Positions 25,808 to 34,150 of a DNA stretch of 64,000 nucleotides are shown in pieces; the first letter of the stretch is position 1; each line of letters starts with the position of its first letter. The notes beneath the pieces were generated by a model. The model was not told where the DNA came from. It searched no databases and was given only the letters and a program-made list of their open reading frames with translations. Source of the DNA: Bradyrhizobium sp. SRL28 (GTDB taxonomy: Bacteria > Pseudomonadota > Alphaproteobacteria > Rhizobiales > Xanthobacteraceae); assembly GCF_018596315.1 (NCBI RefSeq), contig NZ_JAHEAG010000001.1, forward strand, positions 434,001 to 498,000, given 5' to 3'. Made by a program: the position numbers and the translations under genes.

Positions 25808-26722
25808 ATGGATCTCCGTCAAATTAGATATTTCATCGCCGTGGCCGAGGAGTGCAGCTTCACCGTCGCGGCGCGGCGGCTGAACCTTTCCCAACCCCCG
25901 CTGAGCCAGCAAATCCAGGCACTCGAAGCTGCGCTGGGGACGCAACTCCTCTATAGGACCAGCCGCAAGGTCGAGCTGACGCAGGCCGGAGAAGCGCTGC
26001 TCGCACGCGCCCGCGCCATTCAGCAGCAGATCAAACTGGCGGAAGACGAGGTCCGCGCGATTGGCGCCGGCCTGGTCGGCTCTCTCGATATCGGAGCGAC
26101 TGGCTCCATCTTGCGCGGGCGCCTGGCCGATCTGCTGGCTGCATACCGGAAGGATGCGCCTGCGGTGAAGATGACGGTGCATGAACAGGCACCGGCCCTG
26201 CAGATCGCAGCCCTTCTCAACCGAACGACGAACATCAGCTTGAATCGAAGCATTCCCACCGAGGACGCTTTGAGCAGCGAACTCGCGTGGTCTGAAGAGG
26301 TCGTCGTGGCCATGCCAAAAGACCATCCGCTCGCCCGGCGCAAGCGCATCGCCCTCGGCGACCTTGCGTCGGAGGACCACATCGTCCTGCAGCCGGAGAG
26401 CTCCCAATTTGCGCGCTATATACAGAAATGCTGCATCGACGCCGGCTTCCTGCCGCGGGTCTCCCAGCAAGTCGTCGATGCGCAGTCAGTGCCCAGCCTG
26501 ATCGCAGCGGGTTTCGGCGTTGCCCTGGTTCCGCAATCAATAGCCCGCTTCACGACCGACGAGATCGTGTTCAGACCCATCAGGCCCTCGCCGCCGTCCG
26601 CCGACGTGTTTCTCGTCTTCAGAAAAGACGAGACGTCGATGGTGGTGCAAAATTTCATCAAGCTGGCGCGTCGTTTCCTCAGGCAGAAACGGAATGCGGG
26701 TCACCTCGTCGCCGGCAGATGA
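25808..26722 (+). CDS. LysR-family transcriptional regulator
   Basis: A 304-residue LysR protein with an N-terminal winged helix (MDLRQIRYFIAVAEECSFTV, LNLSQPPLSQQIQALE) and a type-2 periplasmic-binding-like effector domain (VGSLDIGATGSI; IAAGFGVALVPQS). It resembles the BenM/CatM/CbbR-like branch. It is divergent from the DctA-like gene with 278 bases between the two starts. By the usual LysR rule it should control that carrier and perhaps allA/allE. The effector is unknown. Confidence 0.87.
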   Translation: MDLRQIRYFIAVAEECSFTVAARRLNLSQPPLSQQIQALEAALGTQLLYRTSRKVELTQAGEALLARARAIQQQIKLAEDEVRAIGAGLVGSLDIGATGSILRGRLADLLAAYRKDAPAVKMTVHEQAPALQIAALLNRTTNISLNRSIPTEDALSSELAWSEEVVVAMPKDHPLARRKRIALGDLASEDHIVLQPESSQFARYIQKCCIDAGFLPRVSQQVVDAQSVPSLIAAGFGVALVPQSIARFTTDEIVFRPIRPSPPSADVFLVFRKDETSMVVQNFIKLARRFLRQKRNAGHLVAGR

Positions 26723-26772
26723 TTTGGCCGACGGCGAACGCGACAGCGCGCAATAGCGTTACTACCTTTCGA

Positions 26773-26792
26773 GGCATGTAGAATTACATGCC
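26773..26792. terminator. Hairpin between convergent LysR and idnD genes
   Basis: A perfect 8-bp stem GGCATGTA/TACATGCC closes the 4-base loop GAAT, four bases beyond the idnD stop and 50 bases beyond the LysR stop. Neither side has a T-run, so it is a weak candidate terminator. Confidence 0.4.
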
Positions 26793-26795
26793 ACT

Positions 26796-27827
26796 TCAGA
26801 AGCTGAGCTGAACCTTCATGGATTGGCTGCGATCCCCCGCGATCTCGAAGGCGTGTATCGCCTCGTCCAGTCCAAAGACACCGGTCAGCAGCGGCGTCAG
26901 ATCCACTCTCTTCTGGTTGATGAGGTCGACCGCCAGGCCGAACTCCTCGTGGAAGCGAAAGGTCCCGCGCATTTCGATTTCCTTGGCCACCACCAGGTTC
27001 TGCGGAATGGAGACATCGCCGCCGAGACCGAGCTGGATCAGAATGCCGCGCGGCTTGAGCACCTCTAGCCCCGAGCGAACGGCCCGCTCGTTGCCGGACG
27101 CCTCGAACTGGACATCGAAATAACCCTTGTTGGCCGAATAGGCGCCGAGCTGATCGGGATCGCTGGCGACATTGATGGTTCGATCAGCACCGAGCTGAAG
27201 CGCCTTCTCCAAAACCGCGGCCACAACGTCAGTCGCTACGATCTCGCGCGCACCGTGGAGACGCGCCGCGATGATCGCCAATGCGCCGATCGGACCGCAT
27301 CCCGTCACAAGAACCCGTTTGCCGAGCAGCGATCCGGCACGGTTGACGGCGTGCAGGACGACCGCGAATGGCTCCGCAAAGGCCGCCTCATTGATCGAGA
27401 CGCCGTCGGCGACCTTGTGGCACTGCCAGGCTTCGGCGACGAGACGCTGACGAAATGCCCCCTGGATATGCGGCATCGGCATCGCGCTGCCGTAGAAGCG
27501 CATGTTCAGGCACTGGTTCTGCTGGCCCTTCAGGCAATAGTCGCAAGCGTTGCAGGGCCGGCTCGGCGACACCGCGACACGGTCGCCGATCGCGAGGCCC
27601 GACACCGACCCACCCAGCGCCTTGACGGTGCCGGCGACCTCGTGACCGAGGATCATCGGCTCGCGCACCCGCACGGTGCCGAAGCCGCCATGGTTGAAAT
27701 AATGCAGATCCGATCCGCAGATGCCGCCGGCCTCGACGGCGATCTCGACCTGTCCCGCACCGGCTGTCTCGGGTTCGCGTTCCTCGACCCGCAGATCGCG
27801 GGCCGCATGAATGACGACGGCTTTCAT
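26796..27827 (-). CDS. idnD: L-idonate 5-dehydrogenase (zinc alcohol dehydrogenase family)
   Basis: Oxidises L-idonate to 5-ketogluconate with NAD(P)+. It has 343 residues. The catalytic-zinc residues lie in GGICGSDLHYFNHGG and LGHEVAG, and the structural-zinc cysteines in PCNACDYCLKGQQNQC. The Rossmann glycines are in VTGCGPIGALA. It follows the idnO-like SDR gene by 23 bases; that pairing is the classical idonate-gluconate interconversion. Other sorbitol-type dehydrogenases share this fold, so the exact polyol acid is probable, not proven. Confidence 0.82.
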   Translation of the reverse strand: MKAVVIHAARDLRVEEREPETAGAGQVEIAVEAGGICGSDLHYFNHGGFGTVRVREPMILGHEVAGTVKALGGSVSGLAIGDRVAVSPSRPCNACDYCLKGQQNQCLNMRFYGSAMPMPHIQGAFRQRLVAEAWQCHKVADGVSINEAAFAEPFAVVLHAVNRAGSLLGKRVLVTGCGPIGALAIIAARLHGAREIVATDVVAAVLEKALQLGADRTINVASDPDQLGAYSANKGYFDVQFEASGNERAVRSGLEVLKPRGILIQLGLGGDVSIPQNLVVAKEIEMRGTFRFHEEFGLAVDLINQKRVDLTPLLTGVFGLDEAIHAFEIAGDRSQSMKVQLSF

Positions 27828-27850
27828 TGTTGCACTCCAGCGGCACAGAC

Positions 27851-28618
27851 CTAGAGACTGGTGGTGATCCCGCCATCGACATAGAGCGTATGTCCGTTGA
27901 CGAAGGACGAAGCCTTGCCGGACAGGAACACCGCAGCCCCGACCAGTTCCTCGACATTACCCCAGCGGGCCGCCGGTGTCCGCTTTTCGAGCCAGCTCGA
28001 GAATTCCGGATTGTCGACAAGCGCCTGGTTGAGCGGGGTCTTGAAGTAACCCGGCGCGATCGCGTTGACCTGGAGGCCGTATTTGGCCCAATCGGTGCAC
28101 ATGCCGCGGGTCAGATTCTTGATGGCACCCTTTGTGGCCGTGTAGGGCGCGATACCGGGACGCGCGAGCTCGCTCTGCACGGAGGCGATGTTGATGATCT
28201 TGCCCTGGCCGCGCCGGATCATGTGACGGGCGACGGCCTGGCCGACATAGAACGCGCTCGAAATATTAGTGGCGAGCAATTGCTCCCACTTCTCGACGGG
28301 GAAATCCTCGAGCGGCGAGCGAAACTGCATGCCGGCGTTATTGATCAGGATATCGATCGCGCCGGTATTCTTCTCGATCGCCTCGACACCGTCCCTGGCG
28401 GCTTGCGCCTGGGTCACGTCGAAGCCGGCCACCGACACCTTGTGCCCGGCGGCCGCCAGTCTCGCCGCGGCCGCATCAAGCTTGGCTGCGTCACGGCCAT
28501 TCAGGACGATCTCGGCGCCGTGCTCGGCAAGGCCTTGCGCAAGCGCTAAGCCAATGCCCTGCGAGGAACCGGTGATGAGCGCCCTCTTACCCGTGAGTGC
28601 GAAAAGTTCAAATGCCAT
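27851..28618 (-). CDS. idnO: Gluconate 5-dehydrogenase (SDR)
   Basis: Reduces 5-ketogluconate to D-gluconate with NADPH. It is a classical 255-residue SDR with TGSSQGIG (cofactor), LINNAGMQFRSP, the active-site Tyr/Lys in APYTATKGA and the C-terminal YVDGGITTSL. The N-terminus MAFELFALTGKRALITGSSQ is close to IdnO/Gno proteins. It lies directly upstream of idnD. A gluconate kinase or idonate permease gene is not present nearby. Confidence 0.82.
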   Translation of the reverse strand: MAFELFALTGKRALITGSSQGIGLALAQGLAEHGAEIVLNGRDAAKLDAAAARLAAAGHKVSVAGFDVTQAQAARDGVEAIEKNTGAIDILINNAGMQFRSPLEDFPVEKWEQLLATNISSAFYVGQAVARHMIRRGQGKIINIASVQSELARPGIAPYTATKGAIKNLTRGMCTDWAKYGLQVNAIAPGYFKTPLNQALVDNPEFSSWLEKRTPAARWGNVEELVGAAVFLSGKASSFVNGHTLYVDGGITTSL

Positions 28619-28726
28619 GTGACGATCCCGTGCTGGCTTCGAGCGCGAAAACTCACCGCCCGAGCGCCTTCTTGATACCGTTCAATCCGAGGCGCGGGAA
28701 GGGGTCAAGGTCGACTGGTAAGATTG

Positions 28727-29431
28727 CTATTCCTCAATCGCTCCACCGATCAGCCTGAGGTGCTCCCGGAAGCCGAACGCCGGATTCTGCCTACGCCGCG
28801 CCAGGTATTGCCCGAACGCCGCCTGGTCTCTGAAGCTCCGGCCCGCGTGCATTTCGCCGGCCTGACGGCGTTCCGTTGTCCTGATCATCTCTGCAGCTTG
28901 AACGATCTCGGCCAACCGCTCGCCCGGAAGGAAGACTACGCCATCTGCATCGCACGCTACCAGATCATCGGAACTGACCACCCAATCTCCCACCCGAGCC
29001 CAGGCGAGAACGTCGGGCGAACGTTTATCGAGCCGCTGAGGCCCGGTGGGTAGCGTGCCCAGGGAGAAGACAGGCAGTCCGATCTCGAGAAGCTCGGGGG
29101 TGTCGCGATGCAGTCCCCAGATGACGATGCCCGCCAGACCTGCGTTACGCACTTCAAGGGTCACCAGGTCGCCCACGCAGGCCTCGTCGACGCGACCTCC
29201 GTTGTCAACCACAAGCACGTCGCCGCGCTCCGCCGCTTCCAGAGCCTCGAGGAAAACATCCACGCTGCCGACGTGACGCGCCGGCCGAACCCGACCTGCG
29301 CACCGCATCGCGGTCGCTATCGGCCGCAGGGACGCCGGTGCGCACCGCACGACAACGCCGGTCCTGAGACAGGCATCGGCCAGGTGCGGCGTGCTCAACG
29401 CGCCGAGGCGCTCGATCAGTTCGCTGTTCAT
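28727..29431 (-). CDS. RraA-like aldolase/dimethylmenaquinone methyltransferase-family protein
   Basis: A 234-residue protein of the RraA fold. The core is [20 protein letters not shown] and [15 protein letters not shown]. Active aldolases of this fold (4-hydroxy-4-methyl-2-oxoglutarate/oxaloacetate type) keep Arg-Asp in a GxxRD motif, and RD is kept here, while the preceding Asp-Gly of VDGxxRD is WG. A retro-aldol or decarboxylase role on a pyruvate-like acid is plausible. It sits in the minus-strand set between idnO and an enoyl-CoA hydratase gene, with gaps of about 100 bases. Confidence 0.75.
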   Translation of the reverse strand: MNSELIERLGALSTPHLADACLRTGVVVRCAPASLRPIATAMRCAGRVRPARHVGSVDVFLEALEAAERGDVLVVDNGGRVDEACVGDLVTLEVRNAGLAGIVIWGLHRDTPELLEIGLPVFSLGTLPTGPQRLDKRSPDVLAWARVGDWVVSSDDLVACDADGVVFLPGERLAEIVQAAEMIRTTERRQAGEMHAGRSFRDQAAFGQYLARRRQNPAFGFREHLRLIGGAIEE

Positions 29432-29527
29432 GACAATTGCCCCGAGTGCATTACTCTGTGGTTGAACGGTTCCTGTCGAAAACGAGCGGTTCCAACGCGT
29501 GACCCGCCAGAACCATGACTGAGGGTC

Positions 29528-30325
29528 TCAGGCTGGCAGCGGCCAGGTGATCTCCCTACCCTTCAGCTCGCGGTAGCGGCGGGCATTCGCGCGCAGGCTC
29601 CTGGGGTCCGACATGCCCCGCGACAGAAAATCCAGATCTAGTCGCGCCGCCGAATCGATGGCGGCCATCGTCGTTGCCTGTAAGGCGCGCTTGGAAAATG
29701 CATAGGCCGGATAGCAGTCAGGCGTCACGTGAGCGGCCCAGGCGACGGCGGCATCCAGAAGCTGGTCCGACGCCACCGTCTTCTGCACGACGCCCATCCG
29801 GCTTGCGGCCTCCAGGTCGTAGACCTGTCCGAACAGCGTGAACTCGGACGCGGCCTGCGTGCCGATCGCATATTTGATGATCTCGCAATAAACCGCCGGC
29901 ATCGGAATTCCGATCGGCACCTCATTCAACGCAAACTGCAGCGCGCCTTGCGTCGCGATCCGATAGTCGCAATCGATCGCCGTGATGAACCCACCCGCAT
30001 AGGCATGGCCATTGATCGCTGCGACGGTGGGCCGGGGATAGGTGAACAGGCGAAGATTGGTGGCGCGATACGCAGCGAACCAATCGTCGATCTCCCGGAG
30101 ATTGCGGCGCGCGTACATGGCGAAGTGATGATCCAGGTCGAGGCCCGCCGAGAACACCTTGCCCGTCCCGGTGAGAACGACGGCACATTCGTTGAACTCC
30201 GTCTCGAGGCGATCGAACGCGGCGTGAAGATCGGCGAAGAATGTCGGGTTTTGCGCATTGACCTTGTTGGTATTCATCGTCACCACAACGACGTGGTCGT
30301 GTTTACGCTCGATAGTCCAGGGCAT
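29528..30325 (-). CDS. Enoyl-CoA hydratase/isomerase-family protein
   Basis: A crotonase-fold protein of about 265 residues from ATG 30323-30325, which has AAGGAA upstream; the frame continues to 30412 without merit. The oxyanion-hole segments are VFSAGLDLDHHF and GHAYAGGFITAIDCDYRIA. The usual second catalytic Glu near the Gly-rich helix is not obvious, so hydratase activity should not be assumed. It is 58 bases downstream of the amidohydrolase gene, probably in one operon. Confidence 0.82.
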   Translation of the reverse strand: MPWTIERKHDHVVVVTMNTNKVNAQNPTFFADLHAAFDRLETEFNECAVVLTGTGKVFSAGLDLDHHFAMYARRNLREIDDWFAAYRATNLRLFTYPRPTVAAINGHAYAGGFITAIDCDYRIATQGALQFALNEVPIGIPMPAVYCEIIKYAIGTQAASEFTLFGQVYDLEAASRMGVVQKTVASDQLLDAAVAWAAHVTPDCYPAYAFSKRALQATTMAAIDSAARLDLDFLSRGMSDPRSLRANARRYRELKGREITWPLPA

Positions 30326-30383
30326 GTTGCATTCCTTCACGGTTGGTGAGCGGCCGGCTCGCGCCAGAGCCGAAGCTGCGCTC

Positions 30384-31196
30384 TCAGTTGAGCTTGAATA
30401 CGCGTTCCGCATTGCCGGCGAGGAATGCGGCTTTGGCGGACTCCCCGAGATCGAGCGCGTCGAGACCGGCGACGCATTCGCCCGCCGGCCAGAACGGGTG
30501 GTTCGATCCGAACAGGATGCGGTGCCTTGGATTGCCGCGCATGTAGTCGACCAGTTCTTTGGGATACCGGCTGACCTTGTACGCCGACGTATCGATGAAG
30601 ACGTTGGGATACTTCATCAGCAGCGAGAGCATCTCCCAGAGCCATGGCACACCAATGTGGCCGCCGACGATGCGCAGTTCGGGAAACTCAAGCGCAACAC
30701 GATCCAGATAGGGGATGGGTCGCCCGGGCTCCGACTCCCTGAGCGGCCCGGCATGTCCGACCTGCGTACAGAAGGGAATGTCGAGCTCGCAGCACTCCGC
30801 AAACAGCGGATAGTATCGCCGGTCATCGGGCGGCAGGCCCCACACCCAAGGGAGCACACGTAGCCCCTTGAAACCATCCTGCTTCACACGACGACGAAGC
30901 TCGCGCACACCATCCATCGGCCGATAGAGATCGACCGACGCGATACCGACGAAACGGCCGGGATGAGCCCGGCAATGCTGCGCCACCTCGTCATTGCTGA
31001 TCATCGGTCCGGACGGGCCGTGCCACGCACAGAGCATGCCGATCGAGACACCAGCCTGATCCATCTCCGCAAGGGTCGCCTCGACGGGTTGGCTCGTCTC
31101 CGACCACTTGCCGGGCTTCCACCGGCGCAGCGAGTCGAACATCGGATTGTGGATCCACTCCGCGTTCGGATGCTGCATCCAAGCGTCGATAATCAT
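30384..31196 (-). CDS. Amidohydrolase-family metal-dependent hydrolase/decarboxylase
   Basis: A TIM-barrel amidohydrolase-2 protein of about 270 residues, starting at ATG 31194-31196 after GGGAGGGG. Visible elements are MIIDAWMQHPNAEW, a barrel strand CTQVGHAG, IVGGHIGVPWLWEM and ILFGSNHPFW. Its N-terminal metal pair is altered: D-A-W instead of the usual D-x-H. Relatives include ACMSD-like decarboxylases and lactone hydrolases such as LigI. It opens the minus-strand set that ends with idnD. A palindrome 75 bases upstream is shared with the TetR-controlled GST promoter. Confidence 0.8.
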   Translation of the reverse strand: MIIDAWMQHPNAEWIHNPMFDSLRRWKPGKWSETSQPVEATLAEMDQAGVSIGMLCAWHGPSGPMISNDEVAQHCRAHPGRFVGIASVDLYRPMDGVRELRRRVKQDGFKGLRVLPWVWGLPPDDRRYYPLFAECCELDIPFCTQVGHAGPLRESEPGRPIPYLDRVALEFPELRIVGGHIGVPWLWEMLSLLMKYPNVFIDTSAYKVSRYPKELVDYMRGNPRHRILFGSNHPFWPAGECVAGLDALDLGESAKAAFLAGNAERVFKLN

Positions 31197-31270
31197 TGTG
31201 CCGCCACCCCTCCCTGATACGCGCGAAATCGGCATGACCACCCGTCCCCAAGCACAAGGGAGCGCTTTAC

Positions 31271-31283
31271 ATAACGACGTTAT
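31271..31283. promoter_or_regulatory. Candidate TetR operator ATAACGACGTTAT
   Basis: A perfect 13-base inverted repeat (ATAACG-A-CGTTAT) in the divergent region between the amidohydrolase gene (start 31196) and the TetR gene (start 31467). The same ATAAC-N3-GTTAT frame recurs at 32283-32295 before the GST gene. Confidence 0.6.
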
Positions 31284-31466
31284 TAGAATATCCCGATAGT
31301 CCAATCGAACGCAAGGTCACGCAAGCGGTCTTCAATGTCGGGGATGAATTTCCGCCCTTGGGTTGACCTGTAGCGCGACTCGCGGCGACAAACGTGAGCG
31401 GCATCGACGGGAACGATCCCGTGGCCGCCCCTTGAAGTGCAAAAGAGCGAAAGTCGGCAGCAACCC

Positions 31467-32111
31467 ATGGCAAGCCCTTCGGATCCAGACGTCGAAAGGC
31501 GCAAGGCCGCCGTGAGCGCATTCAAGCGGGAACTGATCCGGGACGCGGCCAAGCGGGTCTTCGTCGAGGTCGGCTTGCACGGTGCCTCGGTTCGCGAGAT
31601 TGCCAAGGCGGCCGGATATACGACCGGCGCCATCTACGCGCAGTATGCGAGCAAGGAGGAGGTTTACGCCGACATTCTCCGCGAGTCCCTGAGCGACATG
31701 GCACGTGCTGTGGAACAAGCGGCCGCCGCGGCCAGGGTTGGTCACAAGGGCGCCGCTGCCCTGCGCGCCTGGTTCGAATATTTCCGCGACAGGCCAGCCG
31801 AGTACGACCTTGGCTTCTACCTGTATGGAGGAGCCAAACCTGCCGGCGTAGGCAATGAACTGAACCGGGAGCTCAATGTCCGACTGAGGCGTGTCTACGC
31901 TGCCGCGGCTGACGCACTGGAAGCCGACGGCCTGGTGAAGGCTTCGGAAAAACATGAGAGGGCGATCGCCGGAGCCTCCTGGATGTTCGGCGTGCTGCTC
32001 ATGTTCAGGACCGGTCGCCTCAAGATCCTGTCGGTGGATGTGGAGCTGCTGGTCGATGAATGTCTGGCAACGTTCTATCGTGGCACGGCAGCACCCCGAT
32101 CGCGGCGCTGA
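31467..32111 (+). CDS. TetR/AcrR-family regulator
   Basis: A 214-residue repressor. The helix-turn-helix is at about residues 14-60 (ELIRDAAKRVFVEVGLHGAS, AKAAGYTTGAIYAQYASK). The C-terminal domain is typical for TetR but does not reveal the ligand. I choose ATG 31467; a GTG at 31437 is possible. It lies between two nearly identical palindromes, so autoregulation plus control of both the minus-strand amidohydrolase set and the GST/DsbA-like pair is likely. Confidence 0.86.
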   Translation: MASPSDPDVERRKAAVSAFKRELIRDAAKRVFVEVGLHGASVREIAKAAGYTTGAIYAQYASKEEVYADILRESLSDMARAVEQAAAAARVGHKGAAALRAWFEYFRDRPAEYDLGFYLYGGAKPAGVGNELNRELNVRLRRVYAAAADALEADGLVKASEKHERAIAGASWMFGVLLMFRTGRLKILSVDVELLVDECLATFYRGTAAPRSRR

Positions 32112-32271
32112 AGGGGCAGCTGATTGCGGCTTCAATCGGCCTGTTGATCTGCCACCGCTTCTTGCTGTGATCTTCGATAGTTGAACTGGCCATCGCACTC
32201 TGCTGGCCGCTCGATCGCCGCTACATCGAACCCTCGCGTGCCGACGCAAGCGGCGGTCTTCGCAGGACGAC

Positions 32272-32295
32272 TTGACAAAATAATAACAGTGTTAT
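32272..32295 (+). promoter_or_regulatory. Promoter element with candidate TetR operator upstream of the GST gene
   Basis: A perfect -35 box TTGACA (32272-32277) is followed by ATAACAGTGTTAT (32283-32295), a perfect 13-base inverted repeat within the expected -35/-10 spacer. The -10 box is not clear. The palindrome shares ATAAC-N3-GTTAT with 31271-31283. Confidence 0.6.
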
Positions 32296-32359
32296 CCAAA
32301 TATATCTAGAATGCATATCCGCGGACGCCCTTGCAAACAGCCAACCTGAACGGCCGCCA

Positions 32360-33067
32360 ATGATTCGCCTCTACACCTGGCCAACGCCGAACGGTCATAA
32401 AGTCCAGATCATGCTTGAGGAAGTCGGTGTGCCCTACACGGTACATCCGGTCGACATCATCCGTGGCGCTCAATTCAATCCTGACTATCTCGCGCTCAAC
32501 CCGAACAACAAGGTGCCAACGATCGTCGATGAAGATGGCCCCGGCGGCAAACCACTCACAGTATTCGAGACGGGCGCGATCCTCGTATACCTTGCCGAGA
32601 AGACCGGACAATTCATGCCGTCGGACCCGCGGGCGCGTTCCGGGGTGATGCAATGGCTCATGTGGCAGATGGGAGGGCTTGGTCCGATGCTCGGCCAGGC
32701 GCAGCATTTCCATCGCTACGCCACCGAGAAAGTGCCTTATGCGATTGAGCGGTACACCAAGGAAGGCCGGCGCCTGTTGTGCGTGATGGAACGGCAGCTC
32801 GACGGGATCGACTACCTTGCCGGAGATTATTCCATCGCCGACATCGCCTGCTTTCCCTGGGTTCGCATCCACAAGATGGCGAACCAGAGCCTCGATGATC
32901 TGCCGCGCGTTTCGCGATGGTATGCGGCCATCCGTGCCCGCCCGGCGGTAGAGCGAGGCATCAAGCTGCTGCTCGATCAATGGGTTGACGTCACAAAGAG
33001 CGAGGAAGCGCGGACAAATCTGTTCGGCAGTCCCCAGTATCGGTCGAGCGCGAACGGATTGCCGTGA
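32360..33067 (+). CDS. Glutathione S-transferase-family protein (YfcG/YghU-like)
   Basis: A 235-residue cytosolic protein with an N-terminal thioredoxin-fold domain (MIRLYTWPTPNGHKVQIMLE, PNNKVPTIVDEDG, ETGAILVYLAEK) and an all-helical C-terminal domain (GLGPMLGQAQHFHRY, YSIADIACFPW). The TPNGHKV glutathione loop and GQAQHF are typical of nu-class/disulfide-reductase GSTs. Its stop codon overlaps a start of the DsbA-like gene. The pair may act on a glutathione adduct made by the neighbouring catabolic genes. Confidence 0.88.
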   Translation: MIRLYTWPTPNGHKVQIMLEEVGVPYTVHPVDIIRGAQFNPDYLALNPNNKVPTIVDEDGPGGKPLTVFETGAILVYLAEKTGQFMPSDPRARSGVMQWLMWQMGGLGPMLGQAQHFHRYATEKVPYAIERYTKEGRRLLCVMERQLDGIDYLAGDYSIADIACFPWVRIHKMANQSLDDLPRVSRWYAAIRARPAVERGIKLLLDQWVDVTKSEEARTNLFGSPQYRSSANGLP

Positions 33068-33078
33068 ACAGATCCGAT

Positions 33079-33687
33079 ATGACCTCAACCGTCATTCTCT
33101 ACGTCGATTACCGCAGCCCGTTCTCTTACCTCGTGAAGGAAGAAGCCTACGCGCTCGCACGGGATTTCGGCGTGAGGCTGCTCTGGCAACCCTTCACCAC
33201 CGATTTCGAGGGAGCCTATGGCGGCGCAGTCGAAGAGCGAACCGACCGGGATTGGCGCAAGGTTCGCTATCTCTACATGGATGCAAGGCGCCTTGGTGCC
33301 CGGCGGGACTTGATCATCCGCGGCACGACTAAAATCTTCGACCCCACTCTCGCGCATATCGGCATGCTGCTTGCCTCACAGACGCACGATCCCGTGTTCC
33401 GCTGCTATCACGATACGCTCTGCGAGCGCTTTTGGCGCGGCGACCTCGATATCGAAGACGCGCGAGTGATAAGGGCCCTCCTCATCGAGGCGGGCGCGGA
33501 TGGCAGCGCTTTCGACGCGCTGGTCGCATCCGGCAAAGGGGCCCGCCAATGCCGAGCGATCGCTGCGGAGGCTGAAGAGCGGGGCGTTTTCGGCGTCCCG
33601 ACATTCGTGCTGCAGGATACAGGCGAGCTCTTTTGGGGCAGCGATCGGGTCTGGCTGCTGCGCGAGCGGCTGTCGGACAAGCTGTAG
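33079..33687 (+). CDS. DsbA-family protein, 2-hydroxychromene-2-carboxylate isomerase-like
   Basis: A thioredoxin-fold protein of about 202 residues. VDYRSPFSYLVKEEAYALAR has Ser where DsbA has the CxxC, as in kappa-class GST/HCCA isomerases, which use glutathione. The C-terminus GVFGVPTFVLQDTGELFWGSDR is the cis-Pro region. I start at ATG 33079; a GTG at 33064 would overlap the GST stop by four bases. Co-expression with a GST supports a glutathione-dependent isomerase. The real substrate is unknown. Confidence 0.82.
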   Translation: MTSTVILYVDYRSPFSYLVKEEAYALARDFGVRLLWQPFTTDFEGAYGGAVEERTDRDWRKVRYLYMDARRLGARRDLIIRGTTKIFDPTLAHIGMLLASQTHDPVFRCYHDTLCERFWRGDLDIEDARVIRALLIEAGADGSAFDALVASGKGARQCRAIAAEAEERGVFGVPTFVLQDTGELFWGSDRVWLLRERLSDKL

Positions 33688-33724
33688 CCAGCAAAGACAG
33701 CAGGAGCGCAGCCTGCCAACCCTG

Positions 33725-34102
33725 TCATTTTCCTTCCACCTCGTTGAACGCCTCACGCGCATTCCGGAAGGCATCGATTCCGGAGGGGATGCCGCAATAC
33801 ACGCCGACCTGCAGCAGGATCTCCTTGATCTCGTCCTTGGTGAGGCCGTTCTTTAGCGCCCCCTTGACGTGCAGCTTCAGTTCGTGGGGCCGGTTCAGTG
33901 CCCCGAGCATCGCCAGATTAACGATGCTGCGGGTGCGGCGGTCCAGTCCCGGACGGGTCCACAATGCCCCCCAGCAAAATTCAGTCGACCATTCCGCCAT
34001 CGTCCGGGTGAACTCGTCGGCGCCGGCGATGGATTTGTTGACGTAGTCCTCGCCGAGCACTTCCTTGCGGACCTTCAGGCCTTTTTCGAACAATTCGCTC
34101 AT
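33725..34102 (-). CDS. Carboxymuconolactone decarboxylase-family protein (PcaC-like)
   Basis: A 125-residue all-helical CMD protein. It has the PcaC pattern: a start near GLKVRKEVLG, WTRPGLDRRTRSIVNLAMLGALN, ELKLHVKGALKNGLTKDEIKE and QVGVYCGIPSG. The conserved Glu and His of the decarboxylase are present (HELKLHV). No CxxC is found, so AhpD-like peroxidase chemistry is excluded. It is 48 bases downstream of an MmgE/PrpD gene and is clearly paralogous to the CMD gene at 44139. No other protocatechuate-pathway gene is near. Confidence 0.87.
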   Translation of the reverse strand: MSELFEKGLKVRKEVLGEDYVNKSIAGADEFTRTMAEWSTEFCWGALWTRPGLDRRTRSIVNLAMLGALNRPHELKLHVKGALKNGLTKDEIKEILLQVGVYCGIPSGIDAFRNAREAFNEVEGK

Positions 34103-34150
34103 CGTTGGTTCCTTCCACGGTTTGAGTACTCTTTTTCAAGGCAGCGCGGC

